A stretch of DNA of 64,000 nucleotides, taken from NCBI GenBank assembly GCA_032622095.1, contig CP136062.1:157662875-157726874 (forward strand). The letters run 5' to 3'. The stretch is from Siphonodentalium dalli. Lineage: Eukaryota > Mollusca > Scaphopoda > Gadilida > Siphonodentaliidae. Below the pieces are notes generated by a model. It saw only the letters and a list, made by a program, of their open reading frames with translations, searched no databases and was not told the DNA's origin. A program made the position numbers and the translations under genes. Within the stretch, counting starts at the first letter, position 1; every line of letters begins with the position of its first letter. Positions 11,728-22,047 of the stretch are shown here, piece by piece.

Positions 11728-12998
11728 ATGTCACTGGAGTTGTCAGAAATCGATTTAAGAAATATTTATGATGACGTTTTACGTCAACTTTTGGAATCGG
11801 ACATATATTATGGTAACGTTGATGATTCGGTGACTGCCGACGCTAGCGAGAATGTTTCGGGACCTGCGAAATCGAATTATCGATCCTGGGGGATATTCCA
11901 AATGATGGATGATGAACAATTGACTAAGTTTATGGCCGAAAATGAAAATCAAAATACATTAAAGAAAACCATGTTGGATGTTAGATTTTTCCAGAATTTC
12001 TTGAAGGCAAAATATGATTTTACATCAGAATTTACGGAACTCGAGCCTGGAAAAACTCTATGTGAACACCTTTGCCACTTCCTTGTGTCTGTGAGACGAC
12101 GAGATGGTGAAGAATATGAACCCACCACACTCAGGGCGTTCTACTCCAGCATTGGTAGATATTCGAGAAAAGCTGGCTACACTATAAGTGTATTGTACAA
12201 GACCCAATTTTTGCAAGAGCTAGGGACGTTATGAAAACAAAACAAAAAACATTTGAAATCCATTGGGGAGGGAAATAAACCACTCGAGGCCGACCGATTA
12301 ACAAAAACAGAAATTGATCAGCTTTATGAGAAGAATGTATTGGTCTCATGCTCCCCAATGTCATTGATAAATACAATGTGGCTCACATTTACCACTCACT
12401 GTGGGATGAGTGGCGGCCAAGAGCAGTACGATTTGTTGTGGGGCGACGTTCAAATTGGACGCGATAAAAGCGGAAAATACATATTTATCGAGAAAGAACG
12501 CCAGACAAAAACCAGAACGGGCGGGGGTGTTGCTAATAATAGAGTTTTGAAAGCAAAGGCATATGAAACAACAACACAAGAAAGGAACCCTCTTTATATT
12601 TAAAATCTATTCAAAGAGAAACATGCGATCAACATGCTATCCCCAGATTCGCCGGATACGCAGAAACAGATTGATGCAAGCACCTACGGTTCAAAAATCA
12701 GCGCCTGAGTATGAACCAAATTCGGAAATTCATGCCGCAGATGACAATTGATGGTGAATTGTCTGCGGAGAAAACAGTCACTAATCACAGCACACGGAAA
12801 CGTTTGATTCAGGAACTAAATGATGCTGACATCCCATCACACCATCTAGTTCAAGTGTCTGGGCATCGCAATGTCAAGAGCATAAATAATTATTCAAGGA
12901 TGAACACTCACCAGGAAAAATCTATATCTGCTATTTTGTCCAACGAATCGCCTGCTCAAATTCCGGAAAACCCACCAGTGCACAGTAATATAACATAA
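11728..12998 (+). pseudogene. Crypton-type tyrosine recombinase (DUF3504-like), frameshifted
   Basis: Resembles the Crypton-related DUF3504 tyrosine recombinases, DNA-cutting enzymes of mobile elements with a Tyr nucleophile. The N-terminal part (11728-12195) has an SAM-like core-binding region with VRRRDGEEYEPTTLRAFYSS. A 50-base segment in another frame encodes PIFARARDVMKTKQK. The next part (about 12245-12595) has GEGNKP, NTMWLTFTTHCG, LLWGDV and RQTKTRTG. After two more frame changes, 12711-12998 carries HSTR (H-x-x-R), SGHRNVKSINNYS (second His and the Tyr nucleophile). At least four frame changes break it. The first catalytic Arg, expected in the 'G-x-R-G-x-x-E' context, is Ser (AGT at 12409-12411). 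The order of domains is otherwise complete, so it is a decayed copy of a once full-length gene. It sits between two pairs of nested inverted repeats. Confidence 0.85.
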
Positions 12999-13666
12999 AA
13001 TACATCACCAAAAACACAGACCACCAATGTGTTATCGACATCAAATTCCAGCTCAGTAAATTTGCAGGATAATTTACTAATAATATATTTTTACATCGCA
13101 CCAAATAAATCTATCTATCTAGGATCAACACCAACTAGGGAACATTTTTGGTTACGCCACACTTCGGAATCCAAAGATCGAAATCGTGATAAACAAGTGT
13201 TCCAACAAGTGCATTTGCACCAAAAAATGAAATCAATTTTGAAATCCACTTCATTGTCTTCAAGCAGTTCAACTTCAAGTTCCACGGATATTCGGGTGCA
13301 GATTCCAAATGACAGTGAGCAGTGACATCACATAGAACTCCGAAGGCTTATCCACACAATGACATTCTAAACAGTTACTAATTGTTTGAAAAATCCCTAC
13401 GAAACAATCCCCTTTGAAGTTTGTGGCAATAGGAGAAATCAGTCAATGAAATGACGTCACTTTCCTTATATGGGGTAAAATACTATTGCGCGCGGCAATA
13501 GTAAAAAACCAGAATGAATGACGTGATCGAATTACCTTATTTGGGTTGTTATTTTATCATTGCGCGTAATTTTAACGGACACATTTAGGTCAATGTTCAG
13601 AATCGGAAATATCTTATCAATGCATTTTATTAGAGTTGTGGAAAATATAATAAACACAATAGTTAA
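12999..13666 (+). other. region downstream of the recombinase pseudogene
   Basis: A 98-codon open stretch (13029-13325) in the same frame as the recombinase C-terminus has a Ser-rich end (SLSSSSSTSSSTD). It may be a remnant of the recombinase tail, or chance. A short hairpin, actattgc-gcgc-ggcaatagt, lies at about 13482-13502, and 'aatctatctatctagg' at about 13107 resembles a retroelement tail. No other gene is seen. Confidence 0.35.
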
Positions 13667-13796
13667 CTGTCGTCAGCGACGAACGAAGATTCTCCTCTCG
13701 TGAGATGTGAGGATTATTTTCAATCGGCTAGCGTCTCGTGAAAAATAATCCTCCGCATCTCACTCGAGGAGAAACTTCGTTCGTCGCTGATGACAG
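13667..13796. repeat. 130-bp hairpin
   Basis: The arms 'ctgtcgtcagcgacgaacga' and 'tcgttcgtcgctgatgacag' continue inward through 'gaggattatttt' / 'aaaaataatcctc', leaving a loop of about 20 bases. It lies immediately outside the inner right arm. Confidence 0.8.
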
Positions 13797-13829
13797 GTAA
13801 CTATTGTCTATATCATCCCCAATAAAATA

Positions 13830-14094
13830 CAAGAAAACCATAATCAGAAATGGTAACGCCCTCAAGATCATATTATTAGCCATAAATATAAATTATAATA
13901 TAAAATATATTGGTTACATGAATTCACCGCCTCAGAATTCCGTTAAAACAACTAATCCTTCGAATTATTACAAACAACTACGGCTTATTACTGCAGGTTT
14001 CTCATTTCACCACACCAGTAAGCTTCTAAATGCGGATCAAACATCGGAGGTATTGTGTTCCGGCCAAGAGTGCATGGTCCAGCCATTGTTCATA
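13830..14094 (-). repeat. inner inverted-repeat arm, right
   Basis: Inverted partner of 8715-8966; see that entry for the shared blocks. Small indels and substitutions separate the arms. Confidence 0.8.
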
Positions 14095-14213
14095 CCTAAA
14101 CATCGAAAGCAATTAACGCGGTCATAATGGTTACATACTGCAACTACAAGACATCCAGCGGATACACACCCCACAAAAACCCGAAATGTGTTGTCCAGCG
14201 AGAAATCCCATCC

Positions 14214-14434
14214 CTATACTGTATTGCCCTAAGTAATCGACTTCTTAACCACAGTAGAATTATGGGTAACTTTTCAGGATTTAGTCGGAAATATGGCTTG
14301 TTGCCATTCATAGGAAAGCTCTCGGGGGAGAGCTTTCCGATGAATGGCAACAAGCCATATTTCCGACTAAATCCTGAAAAGTTACCCATAATGCTGCTGT
14401 GATTATGGAGTCGATTACTTAGGGCATTACTGTA
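14214..14434. repeat. ~220-bp near-perfect palindrome
   Basis: The arms run from 'tactgtattgccctaagtaa' to its complement 'ttacttagggcattactgta', meeting at 'gctctcg-gggg-agagc'. The central 75 bases of each arm are almost identical. The two overlapping ORFs here on opposite strands encode nearly the same peptide because of the palindrome and are not genes. It lies between the inner and outer right arms. Confidence 0.85.
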
Positions 14435-14461
14435 GCTCAATTTGACACGGCCAGATTAGCA

Positions 14462-14783
14462 TTCCTACAATATCCATAAACAAGATCCTATATTATATAC
14501 CCATGATTTTAATTTTAGAATATAAAATATATTGGTTTCGCGAATGACAAACTCGGAATTCCGTTAAAATAACAATAACAAACCAGCACATAATTAACGA
14601 ACCGGCGGCCGACTCGGCCGTCTCGAACCACAACTATCAGTGGGCTGCAGAACGAAAATATCTATGAAAGTTGAAATATAAGACTTACAAATTATCTTTT
14701 AAATTTCTTTTATTGGTAATTGACAGCTTGTCACAAACCAAAAATCAACATTATTGACATAATAATGTAAAGGACAATAAACG
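14462..14783 (-). repeat. outer inverted-repeat arm, right, with extension
   Basis: 14462-14604 pairs with the outer left arm at 7545-7684. The repeat continues to about 14783 ('aaaggacaataaacg'), and the whole of 14485-14783 is repeated at 34263-34579. The extension is therefore part of the element terminus, and the left arm lacks it or has lost it. Confidence 0.7.
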
Positions 14784-15218
14784 AAATTGAAATTCCCAAA
14801 AGTTATCAAATATATAATATTATTTATATTTAAATATCAATAATCATTAAAATTTCACGAATAAAGAATAAGTAGGTCTCATACGCCGGTACTAAATTTC
14901 ATTAAGAAATTCCTGACAGATTTTGAAAAAAATCCATTGTCAAATGCCAGGAATTTTTGGCAAAATGTGCGTCTGACCATTAAAGCTGCATTCATGGTTC
15001 CACTCCTCCAGCTCCAGATGCACTGACAGACGATATAAAATTATAAGTTATGTTTCGAAATGTAGCAAAATGATTTGGGATGAATTAAAATAATGTAGGC
15101 CTACAGTTTGAACCAAAATGGCAGAACTATTATGCTTCTCGCTGAAAATCGTGCATATTCTGTTTTATATCCCAAAAAGGTACAACTGCTGTATCTAGCC
15201 ATGCTATGGGCATAACTA
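14784..15218. other. unannotated stretch
   Basis: I see no gene or clear repeat. Confidence 0.35.
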
Positions 15219-15793
15219 GCAATAAGGAGAATCCCGTACAGAAAAGTTATCCCACTTTTCAAGCTCGGTAACTCTAAACATAATAAATACTCCACCGGTG
15301 AATGTGGCGCTTTATTCTTCCCGCAGTTTGCTTGGCGGTAATTCTGAGATTGGTTTACGATTGTACATCACATTTTTGATATTTCTATATCATAATTTGT
15401 TATTTTGTTTACTGTTCTTCCCTCACTAAAACCCCCAGAAACAGTCAAATGGTACTCGATTGGAATCGGTAAATCTCCACTGTATAAGATCCCAGATACA
15501 GGAGGGATAACTCCAAATTCACACAACGCAACACAACGTTTACCTAAGTATTTTAACCGTATATATTACCATCTTACCAATAAAAACTAGGTTTTAAATA
15601 TTTATTTTAACTTTTATCAATGTGAAAAAGGGGGATATCCTGAACACAACAGAAAAGAACATAACGTTACTTTTCGATAGAATAATGTTGCGTTATTCTC
15701 TGGGGAAAATCAGTCATAATTTACTGACGAACACCACGACATACCAACACTATTTTAGAGTTGGGTTCATAAAAACTGTGTTCTCGAGAGTTG
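15219..15793 (+). repeat. left arm of 6.5-kb inverted-repeat structure
   Basis: Inverted match to 20804-21733. Shared blocks include 'gcaataaggagaatcc', 'gtggcgctttattcttccc', 'gtttactgttcttccctcac', 'ggagggataactcc' and 'ttgggttcataaaaa'. This arm lacks the 324-bp insertion carried by its partner. Weak ORFs here are shadows of the repeat. Confidence 0.85.
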
Positions 15794-16088
15794 TTTGAGT
15801 ATGATGATGTTGTAGCGTAACTGCCGTTTATATAGAGTCCGAAATGTGCATAGATAGTATTTTCGTGACTTTAATTATTTGGATCACGCTGAATGTTTGG
15901 CTTTTATCCAATAAACAATTGAAGCCGCTTTCACACATGTCCGTTTCTCCGATGCGTTTCCTTGCGTTAGAATAACGCAAGTCAAGTTGCTTTCACACAT
16001 GTGCGTTTCTTCCGTGCGTTTCTCAAACTAACGGACATGCGTTTCTACTGATTTTCTAGTATTATTAAAGGGATTCCTCTCTTTTAAA

Positions 16089-16301
16089 ATGGAATCTTCA
16101 GACGATGAGGATGTATTTTTGTTCTCGTTGGTGCATTGGCACAACGAAAGAAAAAGACGACCACGTCGTTTTCGTGAACATCCGATATTGAAGAGGCGCA
16201 AGGAGCAAGGGGCGTTTGTGAACCTCATCATTGCCGATCAGTCATTCCACCATCATGTCCGCTCTCTTCCATCAGTTACTTCACCTCTTCCCACGAGTTG
16301 A
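16089..16301 (+). pseudogene. HARBI1-like Harbinger transposase, N-terminal fragment
   Basis: The fragment starts with an acidic MESSDDED, then an Arg-rich stretch, then RRFREHPILKRRKEQGAFVN. That is the conserved opening of PIF/Harbinger transposases (usual pattern R-R-x-W/F-x-x-x-P-x-x-x-x-R-x-x-x-G-x-x-x-x-L). Similarity fades after about residue 48, and the frame runs into unrelated sequence ending at 16301. The DDE catalytic region is absent, so it cannot transpose itself. It faces a MADF remnant on the opposite strand, as expected if the central part of a two-gene element was deleted. Confidence 0.6.
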
Positions 16302-16420
16302 GGCATTTCTGTGCGTCGTGGTGACTCCTATGGCGCGGGTTGTACAAATGTTCATATTTTCGAACATTAGCAATAAGTTCCTCTATAAAAATAGGATCAT
16401 TTGATCTGCCCTTCGGCTTA
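16276..16420 (-). pseudogene. MADF-domain protein fragment (Harbinger accessory gene)
   Basis: Read on the - strand, residues about 38-75 of the open frame give IFIEELIANVRKYEHLYNPR, then RSHHDAQKCLNSWEEVK. This matches the first half of a MADF (Myb/SANT-like DNA-binding) domain, whose usual core is 'L-I-x-x-V-x-x-x-P-x-L-Y-x-x-x-x-x-x-Y-x-x-x-x-x-x-x-x-x-W'. The frame stops directly after WEEVK, at the presumed deletion junction. PIF/Harbinger elements commonly encode such a protein beside the transposase. The upstream part of the open frame (towards 16503) overlaps repeat sequence and may not be coding. Confidence 0.55.
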
Positions 16421-17354
16421 TAATTAAAAAAATACAATTCAAAATTGTAAACAAAGCCAACTGGAAGAATACCGCGGGAAATGACGCGCGATATGACGCG
16501 CAATATGACGTCATATTAATTTCCTGTGTGCGTTTCCCTTTGAGAAACGCAGGCGAAACGCAGCATTTCAAGTACGAGACATGAAAGAAAAGAAACGCAT
16601 CCGGCAAACGCACATGTGTGAAAGACCCAGTGATATTATCACTGTTTTGACCAATGCGTTTTCCGGATGCGTTAAAATATTAGAAACGCAAGGAAACGCA
16701 TCGGAGAAACGGACATGTGTGAAAGCGGCTTCAATTGAATAAATAAATTTTATTTAATTAAAAGTGAATTCTTTAATTAATTTCATACATTTGAATTTGA
16801 AACTAAAATTAAATACTAGCCTGAAACTTATAGTTAGACTAGACTGGTAAAAAAAAGCGCAATATATCGTCACTGCTTGAGTTAAATCAGGAGTCTAGTC
16901 TAACTGTAAGTTGCAGGCTAGTATTTAATTTTGGTTTCAAATTCAAATGTATGAAATTAATTAAAGAATACACTTTTAATGAAATAAAATGTATTAATTA
17001 AATTCAATTGTTTATTGGATAAAAGCCAAACATTCAGCGTGATCAATATAATTAAAGTCACGAAAATACTAACTACACACATTTCGGACTCTATATAAAC
17101 GGCAGTTACGCTTCAACATCATACTCAAACTAGAGGTCAGATTCCATGGAATCAGATATACTTCCATGGTATCCCATCCTATCCAATGTGAGTGTTATGC
17201 GTATATGTGTGTTTCTCTTCATGCGAATGCATATTGGTGCATTATGATCCGATGGCGCACTTGCATTGACATTTCTAAATTCAATATATATTTTGGGACT
17301 TCTGTCTGTCTGTTTGTTTGTTTTTCTGTTAGCTATGACCGGGAAAACTGCTGG

Positions 17355-17690
17355 ACGGATTTTGACAAAATTTGATAAATATGGGTAATTTTGTCCAGGG
17401 AGTGTTTTGGACGTGTAAAATCGTGAACCCCGACCTGACCTTGACCTTCAAAAAGGTCAATCCTATGTAAAATCGGGTAAAACAGACAGATTTCAACGAA
17501 ATTTGACACCTAGGGGTACTTTTGTCAGGGGAGTCGTTTGGTGGGTCAAATCGTGACCACAACCTAAAATTGACCTTCGAAATGGTTATTCAAGGTCAAA
17601 TCGGGTAAAACGAACAGATTTCGACGAAATTTGATACCTAGGTAAACTTTTGTCCGGGAAGTGTTTTGGACAGGTCGAATCGTGACAATA
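17355..17690. repeat. tandem repeat, ~130-bp period, ~2.6 units
   Basis: Units begin 'ttcgacgaaatttgatacc' (also 'ttttgacaaaatttgata' and 'ttcaacgaaatttgacacc') and contain 'ttttgtccgggaagtgtttt', then 'aaatcgggtaaaac'. Non-coding. Confidence 0.75.
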
Positions 17691-18475
17691 TGTTACTTTT
17701 ATAGTTCAGCGGACATACCTATATAGTATATCGGTCAGCATGTTCATGCATTTACCTTGCTTCTTGACAAGTCCGTTTGAATTTGCGTCATGAACCGAGG
17801 GTTTGAATTTGAATAATATATAGCACCCGTTACGTTATACGCTACTAGGGTTAAACCGTCCAATCTAAATCTTTAAAAAGCGTTCTAATCTTGCGTTTAG
17901 ATACTACCTATCAGATCCACTCGTCGAAAAGATTTTATCTCAATATCCGATTTTCGGAGTAATTTTCCCCATGTGATCTTCGGTGGAATTTGCCAAATAT
18001 GAACCCACCCGACACAAACACTCATTTGAGCAAGTTGCGTTTATAGTACAGCGGTCAAATTTTGTAGGCATACTTACAGTATACCGATTTGCATGCTCCA
18101 GCGTGAAACTCGCTCCTACATTAGCCCGTTTGGATTTGGGGCTAAAAAATCGGCTGGTGATAGACTACATAAGTATACATATTTATGATATATAGCTTTG
18201 TCACGAGTAAACCGTTCCATCTGAAAATTAGAAAATCGCTCTCTGGATGCGCGTGAATACTAGCAATCAGATGTACGCGTAAAAAAAATTTATCTCGATG
18301 TTTGAATCCCCCTAATGTCTCAACCAACACTGACACGCATTCTCCGTTGGGCATGTTACATTTATAGTATAGCCGTCAAACTTCTGGGACGTACATAAAG
18401 TATGTCAATGTACATGCTACGACATTATCGTGCTCTTTAACAAGCCGGTTTGGATTTGGCGGGAAAAATAGTTGC
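17691..18475. repeat. tandem repeat, ~320-340-bp period, ~2.4 units
   Basis: The opening motif 'tttatagt.cagcggtcaaa' recurs at about 17691, 18033 and 18354. Each is followed by 'catgct' and then 'aagcccgtttggatttg'-like sequence. Units are strongly diverged, and I see no protein. Confidence 0.7.
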
Positions 18476-18594
18476 AATAGTTCCGTACCCCGTAACGCGG
18501 AAAGTCCTGGGTAAAAACATTTTTAAGCGGTATATACGAGTCCGAATCTGTTGTCCAATACGGAATATGCAATACAAAATTTAGAGCTCTGTAC

Positions 18595-19079
18595 TTTGAT
18601 GCCCATGGGCAGTGGGCAGTAGGGCATATCTAGGTGTGCATACGGTCCAATTTTCGATGCTCTGCTCCTTATAATGTCCGAGATAATAAAATGACATTTT
18701 TTCATATAAAGGGAGATAACTCCGCGAGATAAACGCGGACAATATCCGTTATGCACCAAAGGCATAGAACTCATTTACCTCAACATACTTACCAACTTTG
18801 AGTTTTCTAATCCTAATACTTTCAGAGATTAGGGCGTTGAAAAATAGTTAAGCATAATAATAATAATAATGAAAAATAATCGAAAAAGGGCTATAACTCT
18901 GTCAAAAGATGTTGGACCAACATCCGGATACCTTTATTTTTAGTAGACCTTGGATGCATACAATCGCTAGAGATTTCACGTTCCTACTGCCATTAGTTTC
19001 TGAGTATTTCCAAATAAACGGAAAACGCCACCAGTACAAAAACAATATACTTCCTTGGTTACACCATGGAAGTATAATA
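18595..19079 (+). repeat. 480-bp direct repeat, copy A
   Basis: Nearly identical to 20327-20807. It contains 'aagggagataactccgcgag' and '(aat)n'-like 'aataataataataatgaaaa', and ends in a short stem 'atacttcc..ggaagtat'. A short fragment of its end also lies at 6740-6780. The spacing of about 1.25 kb and the lack of TG..CA ends argue against paired LTRs. No gene inside. Confidence 0.8.
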
Positions 19080-19229
19080 ATAGGGAAAATCATGATCTGA
19101 AAGAATCGCATTTTTGGGACGGAAATACAAAGTATGTTGATTATATGTTCTTATCATGTGTGTGTTTATCTTATGTGTTTGTAAGTGACCCCACCCCTAC
19201 CTCGGAATTGGGTAACGAGATTGGGAAAT

Positions 19230-20030
19230 TGTCAAACCCGGCCCAAAATGCGAAGTTTGAGGGCCCGTAACTCAGTTATTTTCCAATGTATTTTAAAATG
19301 GTTTTCAGTAATGTGATCAACTCCTCACATAGATTGTTTGTTATAAATTTTGTCTGATTCGGAGACGGATAACATTTTGGTTATTGGAAAGAATATGGGT
19401 CCAGATTAAAATTTTGAGGACCCAAATCTCGGCCATTATTTAACGGAATTACGATCTGTTTTCAGTTTTGTGATCATCGTGTATGGTAGATGTTATATTC
19501 CAAGTTTAATCTGATTCGGAAAAGAATAAAAAATTGGTACCCCGGACCGCCCCTCCCCTGACCCACAACACTGAACCGACACTGGCAAAATTTGGCACAC
19601 CGTGTGCTCTCTTCAGCCTACATGCATTGGCGTATCAGATGACATTCAAAGTTCGACATCTTCGGAGGAGATGTGTTAACAAGCACATGAGCCCAAAATT
19701 GCAAACTCTGAGGGCCCGTAACTCTGTCAATTTTCAATAGAATTTCGAAATTCTTGTAGTTTCTAGATCAGCTGGTGTTGCAGATGTTATACTCCAAGTT
19801 TCATCTGATTCTGAAAAGAATTAAAAATTGGTACCACAGACCACCCCTCCACTGACCCACAATACTGAACCGACCCTGGCAAAATTTGGCTCACCGCGTG
19901 CCCTTTTCAGTCTGCTCACATTGGCGTATCAGATGACATCCAAATTTCAACATCTTCGGAGGAGATGTGTTAACAAGCACATGGGTCCAAATTGCAAACT
20001 TTGAGGGCCCGTACCTCTTGCTTTTCTTCT
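19230..20030. repeat. tandem repeat, ~294-bp period
   Basis: The blocks 'aaaaattggtaccccggacc', 'ctgacccaca', 'cttcggaggagatgtgttaa' and 'gagggcccgtaact' recur about 294 bases apart (for example 19536 and 19830; 19713 and 20007). A more diverged partial unit starts near 19240. Non-coding. Confidence 0.75.
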
Positions 20031-20326
20031 CGGGTTTCAAAAATCCTTTCCGGTATGAGTTTGTTTTGATTCAGGGAATCCACATACTTAAATAGATGAA
20101 TGTCAATCAAAACATTTTTTCTCGAAAATTTTGCCCCCACCCCATCGTCAAAATATATGTCCGACCCTGTCCAATTTTCTTTCTCGGACTAAACTGACAA
20201 CGGTCAACACGACTATGAAATCCAAATGCAGTTATCTGGAATGATACGGGAGTACAGCATAGTAAATTAAATAGAGGTTTCCCTATTTATGGGCGGTAAC
20301 TCCTCAGAGAAAGCACGGACACAAGT

Positions 20327-20807
20327 TTTGATGCCCGTGGGCAGTAGGGCATATATCTAGGTGTGCATACGGTCCAATTTTCGATGCTCTGCTCCTTATA
20401 ATGTCCGAGATAATAAAATGACATTTTTTCATATAAAGGGAGATAACTCCGCGAGATAAACGCGGAAAATATCCGTTATGCGCCAAAGGCATAGAACTCA
20501 TTTACCTTAACATACTTACCAACTTTGAGTTTTCTAATCCTAATACTTTCAGAGATTAGGGCGTTGAAAAATAGTTAAGCATAATAATAATAATAATGAA
20601 AAATAATCGAAAAAGGGCTATAACTCTGTCAAAAGATGTTGGACCAACATGCGGATACCTTTATGTTTAGTAGACCATGGATGCCTACAATCGCTAGAGA
20701 TTTCACGTTCCTACTGCCATTAGTTTCTGAGTATTTCCAAATAAACGGAAAACGCCACCAGTACAAAAACAATATACTTCCTTGGTTACAACATGGAAGT
20801 ATAATAA
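20327..20807 (+). repeat. 480-bp direct repeat, copy B
   Basis: Partner of 18595-19079 in the same orientation, with only scattered differences. It abuts the right arm of the 6.5-kb inverted structure. Confidence 0.8.
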
Positions 20808-21733
20808 CCCGTGAGAACACAATTTTTATGAACCCAACTCTAAAATAATTTTGGTATGTCGTGATGTTCGTCAGTAAAGTCTGACTGATTTCCCCCAGAG
20901 AATAACGCAACGTTATTCTAACGAAAATTAACATTAAGTTCTTTTCTGTTGTGTTCAGGATCATATCCCTCTTGATAAAAGTTAAAATAAATATTTAAAA
21001 CCTAGTTTTTATTGGTAAGATGATCATATATACGGTTATTTAAAATACTTAGGAAAAATATGTATTGCGTTGTGTGGATTTGGAGTTATCCCTCCTGTGT
21101 CTGGGAGTTATCCCTCCTGTGTCTGGGATCTAAGTGCCACCACAGACGCTACGATTAAAATCGTAAGTGGGTAAAATCGTAGGTGGAGAAATCGTAGCTT
21201 TCCCACAGACGCTACGGTGCTGCGATCTTTGCAGCTACGATTTTCGTGGTATTTACAACATGACCAGTGCGACAGTGGTCATGTGACAGCTACGATCGCG
21301 CGCGTTGCCAAAGTCACGCCACGATTTTCCTGGTAAAATCAAACAGTGCTTGATTGCTACGATTTGGCTACGATATTGTCGTGGGCATGCGCATTGGATG
21401 CTTCCTCCTGCGATTTTCCCCACTTACGATTTTAATCGCAGCGTGTGCGGTGGTTTTTATGCAGTGGAGATTTACCGATTCCAATCGAGTACGGTACTAT
21501 TCGACTGTTTCTGGGGGTTTTAGTGAGGGAAGAACAGTAAACAAAATAACAAAATATGATCTAGAAAGATAAAAAAGGTGATGTACAATCGTAAACCAAT
21601 CTCACAATTACCGCCAAGCAAACTGCGGGAAGAATAAAGCGCCACATTCACCGGTGGCCGAGTATTTATTATGTTCAGAGTTACCGAACTTGAAAAGTGG
21701 GATAACTTTTCTGTACGGGATTCTCCTTATTGC
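20804..21733 (-). repeat. right arm of 6.5-kb inverted-repeat structure
   Basis: Inverted partner of 15219-15793. It is longer because it carries the MITE at 21133-21456 and a 22-bp tandem duplication (twice 'gggagttatccctcctgtgt') just before it. Confidence 0.85.
21133..21456. mobile_element. 324-bp MITE inserted in one arm
   Basis: The termini 'ccacCacagacgctacgatt' and its imperfect complement ('cgattttaatcgcagcgtgt', then 'gcggtgg') form an inverted repeat of about 35 bp. The opposite arm (near 15480) gives the empty site 'gggatcttatacagtgg'; here the site reads 'gggatcta', insert, 'ttatgcagtgg'. A 3-bp TTA-type duplication with one mutated base fits PIF/Harbinger, but this is not certain. 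It contains a small stem, catgacca..tggtcatg. No coding sequence. Confidence 0.7.
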
Positions 21734-22043
21734 GCATAACTAAAACTTCCTGGCTACCCCTCTCAGTTTAAAACTGTACCTGTGTTGATATCGACCACGT
21801 CAGTGTCCTTCAACATGTTTTTGAGTAGATATGCACCTTTCTATAACCTCTCTTGAGCTCAGTGTTGGAATAAATCTATACAATTCTATATATGTCCTAT
21901 TCCATTATGTTCTTGGTCGCAGATTCCCCAGTATTCGTGTTGTTGTTAATCTGCATAAAAGTCGGAGGTCATTGTCGCGTTTATCAACATTTCTGTTAAC
22001 AAACTCTATAAAAAAGGTATGAACAAACAAATTATCGATGCGA
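21734..22043. other. unannotated stretch
   Basis: No supported gene. A 63-codon ORF (21831-22022) has no recognisable features. Confidence 0.35.
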
Positions 22044-22047
22044 GTTA

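Larger units (their letters stand above)
15922..16731. mobile_element. PIF/Harbinger deletion derivative
   Basis: An 810-bp element with termini 'AAGCCGCTTTCACACATGTC' and the matching inverted end, and several internal repeats of 'cacatgtgcgtttc'. It is flanked by CAATTG on both sides (15916-15921, 16732-16737). Because CAATTG is itself palindromic, the true duplication length is ambiguous. Inside are truncated remnants of the two genes typical of PIF/Harbinger elements, a HARBI1-like transposase (+) and a MADF protein (-), facing each other across an apparent deletion. Confidence 0.75.
15794..17129. mobile_element. foldback element carrying a nested Harbinger derivative
   Basis: The left arm is 15794-15921 continued at 16738-16855, and the right arm is 16880-17129. 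The arms match from 'tttgagtatgatg' through 'aactgccgtttatatagagt', 'gaatgtttggcttttatcc', 'ttgaaac.aaaattaaatac' and 'agtctagtctaac'. The left arm is split at CAATTG by the Harbinger derivative 15922-16731. The uninterrupted right arm shows the pre-insertion sequence. Confidence 0.8.

Noticed and set aside
14127-14440. Two ORFs of 91 and 98 codons on opposite strands with nearly the same peptide
   Set aside because: They are produced by the near-perfect palindrome, which reads the same on both strands. There is no independent coding evidence.
18595-20807. LTR retrotransposon with 480-bp LTRs
   Set aside because: The two copies are direct repeats, but there are no TG..CA ends, no primer-binding site, and only tandem repeats between them.
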